NCBI GenBank assembly: GCA_964019055.1
Contig: OZ025218.1
Coordinates: 6,885,954 to 6,949,953 of the forward strand
Length of the DNA: 64,000 bases
From: Anthopleura xanthogrammica
Lineage: Eukaryota > Cnidaria > Anthozoa > Actiniaria > Actiniidae
Direction of reading: 5' to 3'
Shown here: positions 1-10,786 of the stretch, piece by piece
Layout of the letters: each line of letters begins with the position of its first letter
Position numbering within the stretch: the stretch's first letter is position 1
Notes under the pieces: generated by a model
The model's input: only the letters and a program-made list of their open reading frames with translations
Database searches by the model: none
What the model was told of the DNA's origin: nothing
Program-made: the position numbers and the translations under genes

Positions 1-169
1 TCATAACATTTGACCCACATGCCTTTTATATGTTTTTTAAGGAGCAAAAAAGGGTTAAATCTTTTCATATATTCTGATTTCTCAAGTTTTACTCCGTAAA
101 AATCAACATGTGAATTGAGTGTTGTGTGTTTTAAATATTTGAACGTAATGGTAGTGTGTGTTGTGTTAC

Positions 170-239
170 CTTCTGCCTGTACCATCAAGCAAAGAGCAAC
201 CAAGAGCAATAGCACTCCAAAGAACTTCATCAGAACCAT
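170..239 (-). CDS. Galaxin-like gene, exon 1 (signal peptide); rest off the left edge
   Basis: A 70-nt first exon reads MVLMKFFGVLLLLVALCLMV then QAE and ends in GAAG before a GTAAC donor. It is a hydrophobic secretion signal nearly identical to the first exons at 4838-4907, 7849-7918 and 14756-14825. Bases 1-169 match the first intron of those genes, so the repeat exon should lie just left of the window. The ATG at 239 follows a conserved TATA box. It could be a functional gene or a broken copy; only this exon can be judged. Confidence 0.8.
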
Positions 240-327
240 ATTTTCACTTCTCCAAGATTCGTATCGTCCAAGAAAGTGTCTATCCCGTACTTGGAGTCTT
301 GGTTTATTTTTATTACTCTTCATTGAG

Positions 328-336
328 CTTTTATAG
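328..336 (-). promoter_or_regulatory. TATA box of the galaxin-like gene starting at 239
   Basis: On the minus strand this reads CTATAAAAG, about 90 bp upstream of the ATG. The same word in the same context occurs upstream of the other four main-family genes, which supports a real core promoter. Confidence 0.7.
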
Positions 337-424
337 ATGTTTCAGAGTTACAAAATCGTGGATTTTGCTGAAACGGAACAGGAACTCTAATTCAAAAAAT
401 ATCTTCCTATTACTTGGCTTCACT

Positions 425-432
425 TGACGTCA
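425..432. promoter_or_regulatory. CRE-like element TGACGTCA
   Basis: A perfect palindromic TGACGTCA, the CREB/ATF-type consensus, lies about 95 bp upstream of the TATA box. It recurs at 8110-8117, is changed to TGACCTCA at 15021 and 19319, and is absent from the shortened promoter near 5095. Function is inferred from consensus and partial conservation. Confidence 0.45.
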
Positions 433-1166
433 TTTCCTGTCACGTCCGGAATCTGCATGACAGCACATAGTGGTCAGTGTTTGACCATCATTTGGAGCAG
501 GTAATGAGATTGAAAGACTTTTGTCAGCTGATTGAAATCCAGAAATAGTGCGGAGTATTTTCTCTGAATTGTCTTGGCAAAAAAGGCATTTATAGTAGAA
601 AGTGTCCCTCAGTGTGTGCAGCACGCGACGTGAGTGTTTTGCGATATATGCGGTGACGAACTTTGTCTATTTACGTAAACTCAGTCGTTGACAGAAGGAA
701 ATCTGACCTGATGATACTATCATGTCTCTCCACTTCAGCCTATTGACGCTCACAATCCGTCCAGTAGGCCGTGAAACAATCCAGAAACCGCTTTTAGACT
801 TCCATTTTGGGTGCAGCATGATATTAAAGTACATGGCGGATCACTAGGATAAAAGCTAAGGTTCTTGCCCCGGGGACGAATGGTCATCAGTGATCACTAA
901 CGATGTAGGACAATTTCATCCTTCCTGGATACGACTGCACCCGAAACATTTAACTAAAAATTAACCAGTTCACTATACGATATATTATTTCAAAAAGTTA
1001 GTCACTCATTTTCAATGGAGGCTTAGTAAGTGCTTATAGTCAGGTCGATCTGTTAGCGAAAAGATCGTGCATTTTTGAGTACGAGCACCAAACTTGGCAC
1101 GAATGTTCGTTGGACATACTAAACAGATTTAGGGGAGTGTGCCAAAGAATGGTGATCGGGGGGAGG
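433..1166. repeat. Upstream segment duplicated at about 8118-8830
   Basis: No gene is seen. The sequence matches the region upstream of the galaxin-like gene at 7138-7918 over most of its length with small indels, so promoter and about 0.9 kb of upstream DNA were copied together with exon 1. Confidence 0.7.
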
Positions 1167-1171
1167 CTAAA

Positions 1172-1946
1172 CAGTCCGGATTATAGTAACATATGGCGAG
1201 ATTTCTAATTAGTGATCTGGCCAATCACGTACCGGGATTTCGCAGTACGTCAGCAAAACGTCACATCATTAAAAATTAACTGCAAAACGTCACAAACTCA
1301 AGCAGAATCAAAACATTGAATGTGGCGGTCGAGATCCTAAAGGACTTTGCGAGGTTTAAATAAAACTGAATCGCAAGCGAAATATTGAACTGGACTTTTT
1401 ATTACTACACTTTTAGAAAATGAGTGTTGCCATTGTACCATAAGAATGTATAAATCGTGTGTGACAAGCTTTATGGTAGAGTACATTGCTGTTCAAAGTA
1501 GCGGTTTCAGTGGGAAACTTCGCGATCAACCTTTTAACTATATAAAGTAAGACTTCTGTTGTATTTGGCAAGAAGAACAATTCCGCTATAACATCTATTC
1601 ATTTGCAATTATGAAGATGTAATACTGAGGTTTTATCACATAAATTTCACAATAATTCATAAAGCGATCTGCACACAAATAAATACACAAGCTACAGTAG
1701 TTGACTGCTAAACTCAACTCGACAATAATAAAAACTTGACAAATCCAGCATTATTTACTATATCTGGTATCTGAAATCCATGTGCTGCTGTCTGAGTAAA
1801 AATATCCCGAGTGTAGTGTCCGTGAGAGCCCAGGCAATGGATTTTATAGAAAGTGGAATATTTTTGAATTATTTTATGGTATTTTCTACGAAGACAATAG
1901 GCCTTGACGTCACAAATCTCGCCATATGTTACTATAATCCGGACTG
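1172..1946. mobile_element. Non-autonomous DNA transposon with 33-bp terminal inverted repeats
   Basis: The left end begins CAGTCCGG and the right end finishes CCGGACTG. The terminal 33 bp are perfect inverted copies. CTAAA flanks both ends (1167-1171 and 1947-1951) as a 5-bp target duplication. There is no long ORF, so it is a 775-bp MITE-like element. The paralogous segment near 8830-8990 lacks it. The superfamily cannot be named from this alone. Confidence 0.8.
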
Positions 1947-1951
1947 CTAAA

Positions 1952-3253
1952 TAAATTTAGTTTTCGAAAATCAACTTAGAATTGTCTGTTTTGGAACACA
2001 AAAAAGTTATAGGTTTCAAGGTGATATTCTATCGCACTTCATTTGACAACTTCCTGCAGGATCAGAATTTCCGTTATATCGATCATAAACAAATGTTACT
2101 AATATAATTTCTGAAATTTGATGGTAAAGTATAAATGCCTTTTGAGTTCAAATGGAGTCCTCCTTTATTCAAGCATGTGTTTCCAAAATTCTCGTTGGAA
2201 ATAAATTCCCAATTATTTGACTCACAGCAAGCTTTTAAGTTTTTATTTACCTGAGTATTTTTTTCTATCAATCTCACTCCACCTTGAATTTCGTGTTCAT
2301 TTGTTGTTAAGAAAGGTACCGGTGATCTAAATCAATCCACACCGCTACTTAGGTTCCATTGCAACAATCTTACCGGTTGGGTAACTGTCTTAAAAGAACT
2401 TAAATAATCTATAAAAAAAATCTAATCAAACCGCATTTAACATGCAATTCGAATCTAATCTGAGGTCGAGAATTTGAAGAGGTTCGAAAGGGAATTTGAT
2501 AAACGAGCCATCTGCTGTAACATGATGCACTGTAAGCGGCGTGACACCAAAAATCTGACAGCAAGTTATATTTCTTTGTGCGCGAAGATATTATTTAGCA
2601 AATGCTTGCGTGGATATCACGTAGAAATGGTGTTTGCTTAGAGCTGTAAAAATCCTTGAAAATGCATCTGCTTAGAAAGGAATTTCATAATCGAGCCATC
2701 TGCTGTAACATGATTCACTGTAAGCGGCGTGACACAAAAAATCTGACGCAAAAATCTGACAGCAAGTTATATTTCTTTGTGCGCGAAGATATTATATATT
2801 ATTCGACGTATGTACATAGTTATTTCTTTCTCACTACAGATAGTTCAACGTATATTTATGTTGAATTAAAAGGGCTGTAATCTGATATTTGGAAGCAGTA
2901 CTACTAAAGTATTCGTGGCACGAAGTCCCATTGATCATGATAGTAGATAACACACCCACCCCCGGGATAACACAGCCCTAAAAAATCTGAAACCGCACTT
3001 TGTTTTCTTTGGAGTGATTGTTTCGATCACCAAAGACCACCATTTTCAAGAACTGTCTTATATCTAAAGCGTTGTAAAGGTTTTATCTAGATTCGAGACT
3101 ATACTACGAATATAGAGCATTTTGTAAATCAACTGATGTGACGCCCCCGGAAAAAATCTGACAACAGATCCAAAAATCTGACTCAAACATCTGACTCAAA
3201 AATCTGACACCAACTTCACTCTGGTGGTTTTATATAATCTGTCAAGTCTTCAT
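1952..3253. other. No gene; local duplications
   Basis: AT-rich DNA without a supported gene. A block around 2503-2590 (with CTGTAAGCGGCGTGACAC) is repeated at about 2692-2790, and the word AAAATCTGAC recurs several times up to 3205. Short ORFs have no recognisable content. Confidence 0.5.
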
Positions 3254-3652
3254 AGATAGATGGATGGATGGATGTATAGATGGATGTATGGATAGATGGA
3301 GGGATTGATGGATGGATGGATTGATGCATGGATGGATGCATGGATGGATGCATGGATGCATGGATGCATGGATGCATGGATGGATGCATGGATGCATGGA
3401 TGAATGGATGCATGGATGGATGCATGGATGGATGCATGGATGCATGGATGGATGGACGGACGGACGGATGAATGGATGGATGCATGGATGGATGGATGGA
3501 TGGATGGATGGATGGATGGATGGATGGATGGATGGATGGATGGATGGATGGATGGATGGATGGATGGATGGATGGATGGATGGATGGATGGATGGATGGA
3601 TGGATGGATGGATGGATGAATGGATGGATGGATGGATGAGTGGATGGATGGG
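3254..3652. repeat. (GGAT)n microsatellite with GCAT variants
   Basis: About 400 bp of the tetramer TGGA/GGAT, with ATGC interruptions in the left half and a pure tract from about 3486 to 3617. It is open in several frames only because the unit lacks stops. It sits just 3' of the galaxin-like gene at 3886-4907, as another GGAT-type repeat sits 3' of the gene at 12622. Confidence 0.95.
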
Positions 3653-3764
3653 TAAATGCATATATCATGTCATATATAATGTGAAAAGGTTAACATATTC
3701 ATATTCAAGATACGTTTCTTAGATCTTAATCCAACAACAAGTAATAATCTTCATAAATGCTCAT

Positions 3765-3770
3765 TTTAAT
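3765..3770 (-). terminator. Candidate polyadenylation signal (ATTAAA)
   Basis: ATTAAA on the minus strand, about 115 nt beyond the stop codon of the gene at 3886-4907. The same position is ATTAAA in the copies at 7031 and 12261 and canonical AATAAA in the copy at 18026. Confidence 0.45.
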
Positions 3771-3885
3771 GGTATTTATCCTTTGTACATTCTTTCTAAA
3801 ATCATTAATACATGCAGCATGCGATACATTATCTATTTTGAGGGTTCACGGAAATCATTTTAACAGGCTCTTAAAATTTTCCTAT

Positions 3886-4907
3886 TTAGCATAGTCGTCC
3901 ATTACAGCAGCTCCGAAAACGAGTATTGTAGCTTTGGGTTCCACAGCAAGCATTGTCAAAACCTTTGGACTGTAGCCTACCAGCGCAGCAAATTCGAGTT
4001 CTAGTATTGTAGCTTCGGGTTCCACAGCAAGCATTGTCAAAACCTTTGTAATGTATCTTACCAGCGCAGCAAATTCGAGTTCTAGTATTGTAGCTTCGGG
4101 TTCCACAGCAAGCATTGTCGAAACCTTTGGACTGTATTCTACCAGCGCAGCAAATTCGAGTTCTAGTATTGTAGCTTCGGGTTCCACAGCAAGCATTGTC
4201 GAAACCTTTGGACTGTAGCCTACCAGCGCAGCAAATTCGAGTTCTAGTATTGTAGCTTCGGGTTCCGCAGCAAGCATTGTCAAAACCTTTGGACTGTAGC
4301 CTACCAGCGCAGCAAATTCGAGTTCTAGTATTGTAGCTTCGGGTTCCGCAGCAAGCATTGTCAAAACCTTTGGACTGTAGCCTACCAGCGCAGCAAATTT
4401 GGAACCTTGGGTTGTATGACCTCGATCCGCATACAGCTCTACTTGGCCATCTTCGAACCCGTCTACTTCTCATATCTGAAAACCAACAATTGTCAATTCG
4501 TCATTCAATGAATCATATATTTGACCCACATGCTATATATATGTATATATATAATTTTTAATGTTTTTCAGGAGCAAAAAAGTGTTAAATCATTTGTTAT
4601 ATAGGCTTATTCTGATTTCTCAAGTTTCTCTGTGAGTTGAGTTTTGTGTGTCATAAATATTTGAACGTAGTGGTATAGTTTGTGAGTTGAGTTTTTTTTG
4701 TGTGTTTGTGTCTATTTGACTATTACACTTTAACAAGCAATTTCTATTCCACGGGTTTAGTGACTTCACTCTATCATTATGAATGTTGTTATAGATATTA
4801 CTAAAAGGGCATTTAACTTTTAACAAGTTATGCTTACCTTCTGCCTGTACCATCAAGCAAAGAGCAACCAAGAGCAATAGCACTCCAAAGAACTTCATCG
4901 TAACCAT
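3886..4907 (-). CDS. Secreted galaxin-like protein, 219 aa, two exons
   Basis: Exon 1 is 4838-4907 (signal peptide MVTMKFFGVLLLLVALCLMV then QAE). Exon 2 is 3886-4475. The GTAAGC donor and TTTTCAG acceptor join them in phase 1 (GAAG|AT ATG), giving AEDMRSRRVRRWPSRAVCG. The first ATG is chosen because it opens the signal peptide and is preceded by a TATA box. After the basic stretch RSRRVRR, a likely proprotein cleavage site, come near-identical 27-residue repeats of the form CCGTRSYNTRTRICCAGRLQ, with 13 CC pairs, ending SCCNGRLC. Galaxins are secreted CC-repeat proteins, some incorporated in coral skeletal matrix. That family is the best match, but the role here is inferred. No frame damage is seen. 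Confidence 0.85.
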
Positions 4908-5000
4908 CTTTTCTGACTTCTCCAAGATTCGTATTGTGCAAGAAAGTGTTCACCCGTATTTGGAGTCTTGGTTGTTTAATTTTTATTACTCTTCATTGAG

Positions 5001-5009
5001 CTTTTATAG
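5001..5009 (-). promoter_or_regulatory. TATA box of the gene at 3886-4907
   Basis: CTATAAAAG on the minus strand about 95 bp upstream of the ATG at 4907, in the same context as in the sister genes. The upstream TGACGTCA seen in two sisters is deleted here. Confidence 0.65.
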
Positions 5010-5416
5010 ATGTTTCAGAGTTACGAAATCGTGGATTTTGCTGAAACGGAACAGGAACTGTAATTCAAAAATTCCCTTCCTATTACTTGGCTTCACTTCC
5101 TGTCACGTCCGGAATCTGCATGACAGTACATAATAGTGGTCAGTGTTTGACCATCATTTGGAGCAGGTAATGAGATTCAAAGACTTTTATCAGCTGATTG
5201 AAATCCAGGAATTGCCTGCAGTATTTTCTCTGAAACGTTTTGGAAAAAAAAAAGACATTTATGCTAAAAAGTGTCCTTCAGTGTGTGCACGTACGACCCG
5301 GGCGTACGACTTGTGAATTTCTATGATATGCGGTCACGAACTTTGTCTGTTTACGTAAACTTGTTGACAGAAGGAAATCTGACCTAATGATAGGTATAGT
5401 TTCTCATCACCTCAGT

Positions 5417-5473
5417 TGGACGCCATGCAGTTTGTGGGTCATTAATAATGACCCACAAACTGCATGGCGTCCA
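5417..5473. repeat. 57-bp near-perfect palindrome
   Basis: Two 28-bp arms, starting TGGACGCCATGCAG and ending CTGCATGGCGTCCA, are perfect reverse complements around a single central A. It sits between galaxin-like sequences. No coding meaning is apparent. Confidence 0.95.
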
Positions 5474-5628
5474 TCAGGGACTGTTCACTTTTTATCGGGG
5501 AGGGGGAGCGGGGGTTGTTTGGATTCGCTTGATTGGTGTACCATTGAATAAATCTGCATGAACCCCCCTCTATGTTGTAAAAATAAGCTTGATACTGAGG
5601 CAAGGTACTATTTACTGGTTTTCTTGTG

Positions 5629-5796
5629 AAGTCTTCCAGCGCAACACATTCGAATTCGTGAATTGTAGCTTTGGGTTCCACAGCAAGCGTTGTCTAAACC
5701 CTTGAGTTGAAGCCTTCCAGCGCAACAAATTTCAAAAAGCTGGGTTGTATGAACGGAATCCACATACAGCTCTACGCATCCGTCCACTTCTCATAT
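5629..5796 (-). pseudogene. Galaxin-like exon 2 remnant
   Basis: The start of exon 2 (ATATGAGAAGTGGACGG after an acceptor at 5797-5799) and about two CC modules match the gene at 18155-19127. An extra A in the A-run at 5734-5738 shifts the frame, the repeats stop after one unit, and no signal-peptide exon is seen upstream up to 7.1 kb. It is a broken, truncated copy. Confidence 0.75.
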
Positions 5797-7030
5797 CTGC
5801 AAATTAAAAATAGTCAATTCGTGATTCAATGAATAATATGTTTTTCAGGAACAAAAAATGGGGTCAAATCATTTGTTATATTTTTTTAGTTCTCCAGATT
5901 TCTTCCCTCCATAGAAATCAACATGTGAGTTGAGAGTTGTACGCATAGAACATTAAAAGCAGTGGTTGTGTGTGTGTGGGAAAGTGGGTCAAATTCAAAG
6001 CCAGTATTTATAATAAATTTGATTAGATGTTTTTGCTATAACGAACATTTTCGACATTTTCGAAATCTTGTGCTGTTGTAACAAAAGATGTACAAATTCT
6101 TTTTTGATTTTGTTGTTTAGAAATAATAGTAGTATTGGTAATGATAATTAGACTGAATCAGCGTTTCTGATTGCGGTGCAGGAATTGTCAATTTTGCGGA
6201 AACGGAAATTTAAAAAATTCAACTCCAGCGGCGTGCAGCGTTTGTAAAATGTCTTGGCAAAAAAGAGTAGACATTATGTATGAAAATATATATCTTTCAG
6301 GACGAGCACAATATATGAGTCTTAATACAGGGAGCCCAAGCTATGTATGAGAATGCTTAGAAGCCGAGCTGGGATGATATATGCGAAGTATTTAAAAAAT
6401 AATAGAAATGTAATAAATTATAAATTAGATTTTTACCTAACGTTTCTTTATCTTTTATTTCATCGTTGGGGAAGGTTTCAAATCTTTCTGGTTGAATTTT
6501 AGCGAGTTATGCCTTTTTGAATTTTACCCTATATCTCTCATACCTATAATACGAAGTAAATTTACGCAGGCATTTTACGCCTACACTTGGACTATAGTGC
6601 CCCCGATCACAGCAGATGATGACAGTGAAACGACCCGGTCCGAAAAACGATCGATGTCATCTTTTAGTGAAGGCCTATCGCCAACAGCGAGTGCGTTGGT
6701 TTGTGAGCAAGTGAGCGTACTTGGCTGAGTTCGGCTCACCATTTCTATCAAGCTTTTACTAAATGCCTTTGAAGGTAAAGTTGACTGGATTTAGTAGACT
6801 GGATTGAGACCTCGGAAAAAAATATTTGGGGTTAAGTCACAAAGTATGGTATGGACCTTTAAATCCAGCGGGTAGGCATAAAACGTGAATGCCATGCGTT
6901 GCATAGCAAATTTGAGACGGATAGAAAAACGAAGCATATTTTATTGCTCGAGCTTTTCCACAGAAAGCCCGAGCAATACATTTCTTAGATCTTAGTCCAA
7001 CAACAAGTAATAGTCTTCATAAATGCTCAT
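5797..7030. other. Intergenic; carries a dispersed repeat
   Basis: No gene supported. About 6340-6610 matches 22190-22420 in the opposite orientation (shared words include the GTATGAGAGAT and CGTTGGGGAAGG regions), so both are copies of one dispersed repeat. An imperfect hairpin with GCTCGAG/CCCGAGC arms lies at about 6942-6979. Confidence 0.5.
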
Positions 7031-7036
7031 TTTAAT
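7031..7036 (-). terminator. Candidate polyadenylation signal (ATTAAA)
   Basis: Homologous to the site at 3765-3770, about 100 nt past the stop of the gene at 7138-7918. Confidence 0.45.
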
Positions 7037-7137
7037 GGTCTTTATCCTAACATTGATACATGCAGAATGCAATACATTATCTATTTCAAGGGTTCATGAG
7101 TAAATCATTTTAATCTCTTCAAGTTTTCATTAGGTAT

Positions 7138-7918
7138 TTAGCAGAATCTTCCACTACAGCATCTCCTGAAACGAGTATTGTAGCTTTGGGTTCCACAGCA
7201 AGCATTGTTAAAACCTTTGTACTGTAGGCTACCGGCGCAGCAAATGTCATATCTAGTATTGTAGCTTCGGGTTCCACAGCAAGCATTGTTAAAACCTTTG
7301 TACTGTAGGCTTCCGGCGCAGCAAATGTCATATCTAGTATTGTAGCTTCGGGTTCCGCAGCAAGCATTGTTAAAACCTTTGAACTGTAGGCTACCGGCGC
7401 AGCAAATTTGGAACCTTGGGTTGTATGAACTCGATCCACATACAGCTCTACTTGGCCATCTTCGCACCCGTCTACTTCTCATATCTGAAAACCAACAATT
7501 GTCAATTCGTCATTCAATGAATCATATATTTGACCCACATGCTATATATATGTATATATATAATTTTTAATGTTTTTCAGGAGCAAAAAAGTGTTAAATC
7601 ATTTGTTATATAGGCTTATTCTGATTTCTCAAGTTTCTCTGTGAGTTGAGTTTTGTGTGTCGTAAATATTTGAACGTAGTGGTATAGTTTGTGAGTTGAG
7701 TTTCTTTTTTGTGTTTGTGTCTATTTGACTATTACACTTTTTAACAAGCAATTTCTATTTCACAGGTTTAGTGACTTCACTCTATCATTATGAATGTTGT
7801 TATAGATATTACTAATAGGGCATTTAACGTTTAACAAGTTATGCTTACCTTCTGCCTGTACCATCAAGCAAAGAGCAACCAAGAGCAATAGCACTCCAAA
7901 GAACTTCATCAGAACCAT
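7138..7918 (-). CDS. Secreted galaxin-like protein, 138 aa, two exons
   Basis: Exon 1 is 7849-7918 (MVLMKFFGVLLLLVALCLMV then QAE) and exon 2 is 7138-7484. They join in phase 1 across a GTAAGC donor and TTTTCAG acceptor. After the signal peptide come the basic stretch MRSRRVRRWPSR and three 27-residue repeats whose inner segment reads SYNTRYDICCAGSLQYKGFN, then the family ending RCCSGRFC. It is 81 residues shorter than the copy at 3886-4907 purely by repeat number. The frame is intact. Secretion is clear; a skeletal or extracellular-matrix role is inferred from the galaxin family. Confidence 0.83.
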
Positions 7919-8012
7919 CTTTTCTGACTTCTCCAAGATTCGTATCGTCCAACAAAGTGTCTATCTCGTATTTGGAGTCTTGGTTGTTTATTCTTTGTTA
8001 CTCTTCATTGAG

Positions 8013-8021
8013 CTTTTATAG
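8013..8021 (-). promoter_or_regulatory. TATA box of the gene at 7138-7918
   Basis: CTATAAAAG on the minus strand about 95 bp upstream of the ATG at 7918, conserved with the sister genes. Confidence 0.65.
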
Positions 8022-8109
8022 ATGTTTTAGAGTCATAAAATTGTGGATTTTGCTGAAACGGAACAGGAACTCTAATTCAAAAAATATTTTCCTATTACTG
8101 AGCTTCACT

Positions 8110-8117
8110 TGACGTCA
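8110..8117. promoter_or_regulatory. CRE-like element TGACGTCA
   Basis: Second copy of the palindromic CREB/ATF consensus, at the same distance from the TATA box as at 425-432. Confidence 0.45.
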
Positions 8118-8869
8118 TTTCCTGTCACGTCCGGAATCTGCATGACAGTACATACTTTAGTGGTCAGTGTTTGACCATCATTTGGAGCAGGTAATGAGAT
8201 TTAAAGACTTTTGTCAGCTGATTGAGATCCAGAAATAGCGCGGAGTATTTTCTCTGAATTGTCTTAGCAAAAAAGGCATTTATAGTAGAAAGTATCCCTC
8301 AGTGTGTGCAGCGCGCGACGTGAGTGTGTTGGGATATATGCGGTCACGAACTTCGTCTGTTTACGTAAACATTGTTGACAGAAGCAAATTTGATCTTATG
8401 ATACTATCATGTCTCGCCACTTCAGCCTGTTGACCCTCACAATCCGTCCAGTAGTTGAAACAATTCAGAAAAGCACTTTTAGACTTCCATTTTGGTGCAG
8501 CTTAATAAGTGCATGGCGGATCACTAGGATAAAAGCTAAGGTTCCTGCCTCGGGGACGAATGGTCATCAGTGATCACTAACGATGTAGGACAATTTCATC
8601 CTTGCTGGGTACAACTGCACCCCAAACATTTAACTAAAAATTAACCAGTTCACTATACGATACACTTATTTCAAAAACTTAGTCACTCATTTTCAATGGA
8701 GGCTTAGTAAGTGCTTATAGTCAGGTCTGTTAGCGAAAAGATCGTGCATTTTTGAGTACGAGCACCAAACTTGGTACGAATGTTCGTATTCTCTGGGGCA
8801 TACTAAAGGGTGCCAAAAATGGTGATAGGGGGGACGCGGTTATAAATCCATGTCCAAGTGGAATAAAAT

Positions 8870-8945
8870 ACCTGTATTGTATTGTAGTGTATTGTTCTAT
8901 ATTGTATGTATTGTATTGTCTTCTATTGTCGTTCTATTGTTACTT
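8870..8945. repeat. Degenerate (TATTG)n microsatellite
   Basis: Irregular repeats of TATTG/TTCTATTG over about 75 bp. The surrounding 8830-9370 holds no supported gene; a short inverted repeat, GGATAGCGCT/AGCGCTATCC, lies at 9135-9158. Confidence 0.7.
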
Positions 8946-9372
8946 GAACATGGATTTACAACCGGGGAGCCTAAATAAACTTAGTTTTCGTTTTCTAGTT
9001 TTCTTTATCTTGAGCGGGACCGGAAGTGCGTTGCATAATCCAGTTTCACTTCCGTTTACATGTTCATCAGTTTTCCCAGCCAAATCAATGATAAGTACGG
9101 CCTTATTTAACGTTCAGGATAAGGATTTATCCGGTGGATAGCGCTCTCAGCGCTATCCAGGCTTCATATACAACCCCCTCCAAGAATAGTTTTTTGAAAG
9201 CAAGCTTTGAATATGAGTGGAGAACAAAGTTTACACTTTTTGATTTCAAAAAAAAAAACATACTAAATCAAACTAAATTAACAAAATAAACATTTTCTTA
9301 TTTGACAACAAAACAATAATTCCAACCGATTTGAAAAGATACGCTTTTACAACTTCACAAACTTGTCACAAC

Positions 9373-9573
9373 AGACCCTTTTCGAATATGGCATTATGAC
9401 GTCAAACGAGGTGAATGAGAATGTCCCGGATGTCGAAACCCAATGATTTCCACCAGCAGCATCCGGGACTAGAATGTCCCGGATCCTAAAACACAATCAT
9501 TTTTACTCATAACATCCGGGACATTCTCGGACTCCTCGTTTGTCGTCATAGACGCCATATTCGAAAAGGGTCT
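9373..9573. mobile_element. About 201-bp MITE with inverted termini
   Basis: The termini AGACCCTTTTCGAATATGGC and its complement at 9554-9573 form inverted repeats. Inside, the motif TGTCCCGGAT or its complement occurs four times, giving nested foldback potential. There is no coding capacity. Confidence 0.7.
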
Positions 9574-9591
9574 ATTGTCTTGGTCTCTTCT

Positions 9592-10709
9592 TTAGCAATG
9601 GTTATTGTTATTTTTCAATCTAAGTGAACCATTGCAGCAAAGGTGGGTTTTTTTGCTATACGAATGAATGCCACAGCAATTGTGCCTAATGAGCCAAAAA
9701 GGTCCCCTCGTATTAACTACACCACCACAGCAAATCTCCGATCCTGTATTAATGGCATTTTTGCCACAACAGGCTTTCTTGCTGCGAAAAAATCCCTTGG
9801 ATTGGACTGTACCATCACAGCATAACTGGCTATTTGTGTCATAAGCAATGATGCCACAACAGACATTTCTACTGCGCCAAAATCCCTTGGATTGAACAGT
9901 ATCATCACAGCAAACCTGGTTATCTGTGTTAAAAGCAATCTTGCCACAACACGCATTTTTATGCCCCAACTTGGACTGTACTGCACCGTCACAGCATATT
10001 TCGAACGAAGTAGAATAGCCACTTTTACCACAACAGGCATTATTTTTACTGACCCAAAACCCGCGGTCCTTTGATTGAACTGCGTGATCACAGCAAATCT
10101 GGGTATCTGTATGATAAGCAGTGATGTCACAGCATGCATTTTTACGCCCCGACTTGGACTGCAGAAACCCACCACAGCAAATCTGGAATAAAGGATCGTA
10201 GGTCTTGGAACTGCAGTGTCTTAAGCTTCTCTTCATTCTCATGGTGCCTGTCAACAGACAAACGTTTCGTTTAAACTGTAAGCTGAAATATTTGCTATTG
10301 GCACCGCGTTAATAGGGACACTGCGCTATTACAGACATTTACTAGTACTTTGCTACGGCAACACTTATTCCCTTATAAGCAAGTTTATATAAAATAGATA
10401 TCTCTATGATAAGGAATCCTTCTCAACAAGAAAATCCAAGCTTGGCAAATTTATAATTACTCTGTCCACTTTGAGAACTCTTATTTTAACAAATAAATCG
10501 CAGCTAAATTTTTGAACAAAATACAACGATATAGAACAAGAAATTGGATGGATTCTGGGGCAGGAAATCCTGGTCAGATTTACTTAAATTTCGGGTAAAA
10601 TATACAGCGTGTAACTCAAGTTACCTGCGTTTTCATCCTTCGCCAGAGAGGACCAGAACACACAACCCAACAAGAAAAACAATATAAGTACAGACTTCTG
10701 CAAAGCCAT
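9592..10709 (-). CDS. Diverged galaxin-like secreted protein, 246 aa, two exons
   Basis: Exon 1 is 10625-10709 and codes the signal peptide MALQKSVLILFFLLGCVFWS then SLAKDENA. Exon 2 is 9592-10247. A GTAAC donor and TTGACAG acceptor join them in phase 1 (GCAG|GC ACC ATG). The mature part has about 15 CC pairs in irregular modules such as CCGKSGYSTSFEICCDGAVQ, with more Asp and His than the neighbours, and ends in an Asn run (LKNNNNHC). The first exon is unrelated in sequence to the 70-nt family exon, so this is an older branch rather than a recent duplicate. The same extracellular family is inferred. The frame is intact. Confidence 0.82.
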
Positions 10710-10777
10710 TCTGTAAGTTTCTCAAGCAGCTCCACCAATAGATGTCTAGCTTCCTTCGAAGTTTGCAGGATGAATGA

Positions 10778-10786
10778 TTTTATATA
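10778..10786 (-). promoter_or_regulatory. TATA box of the gene at 9592-10709
   Basis: TATATAAAA on the minus strand, about 70 bp upstream of the ATG at 10709. Confidence 0.55.

Noticed and set aside
3216..3722. ORFs of up to 150 codons in both strands (HPSI or GWMD repeats)
   Set aside because: They are translations of the GGAT microsatellite, open only because the unit has no stop codon.
3882..4364. Alternative frame of the galaxin exon (AAEPEATILELEFAAL repeats)
   Set aside because: Out-of-frame shadow of a repetitive exon; lacks the signal-peptide join and Cys pattern.
9643..10175. Other-frame ORFs over the diverged galaxin-like exon
   Set aside because: Shadows of the CC-repeat frame, which alone joins in phase to a signal exon.
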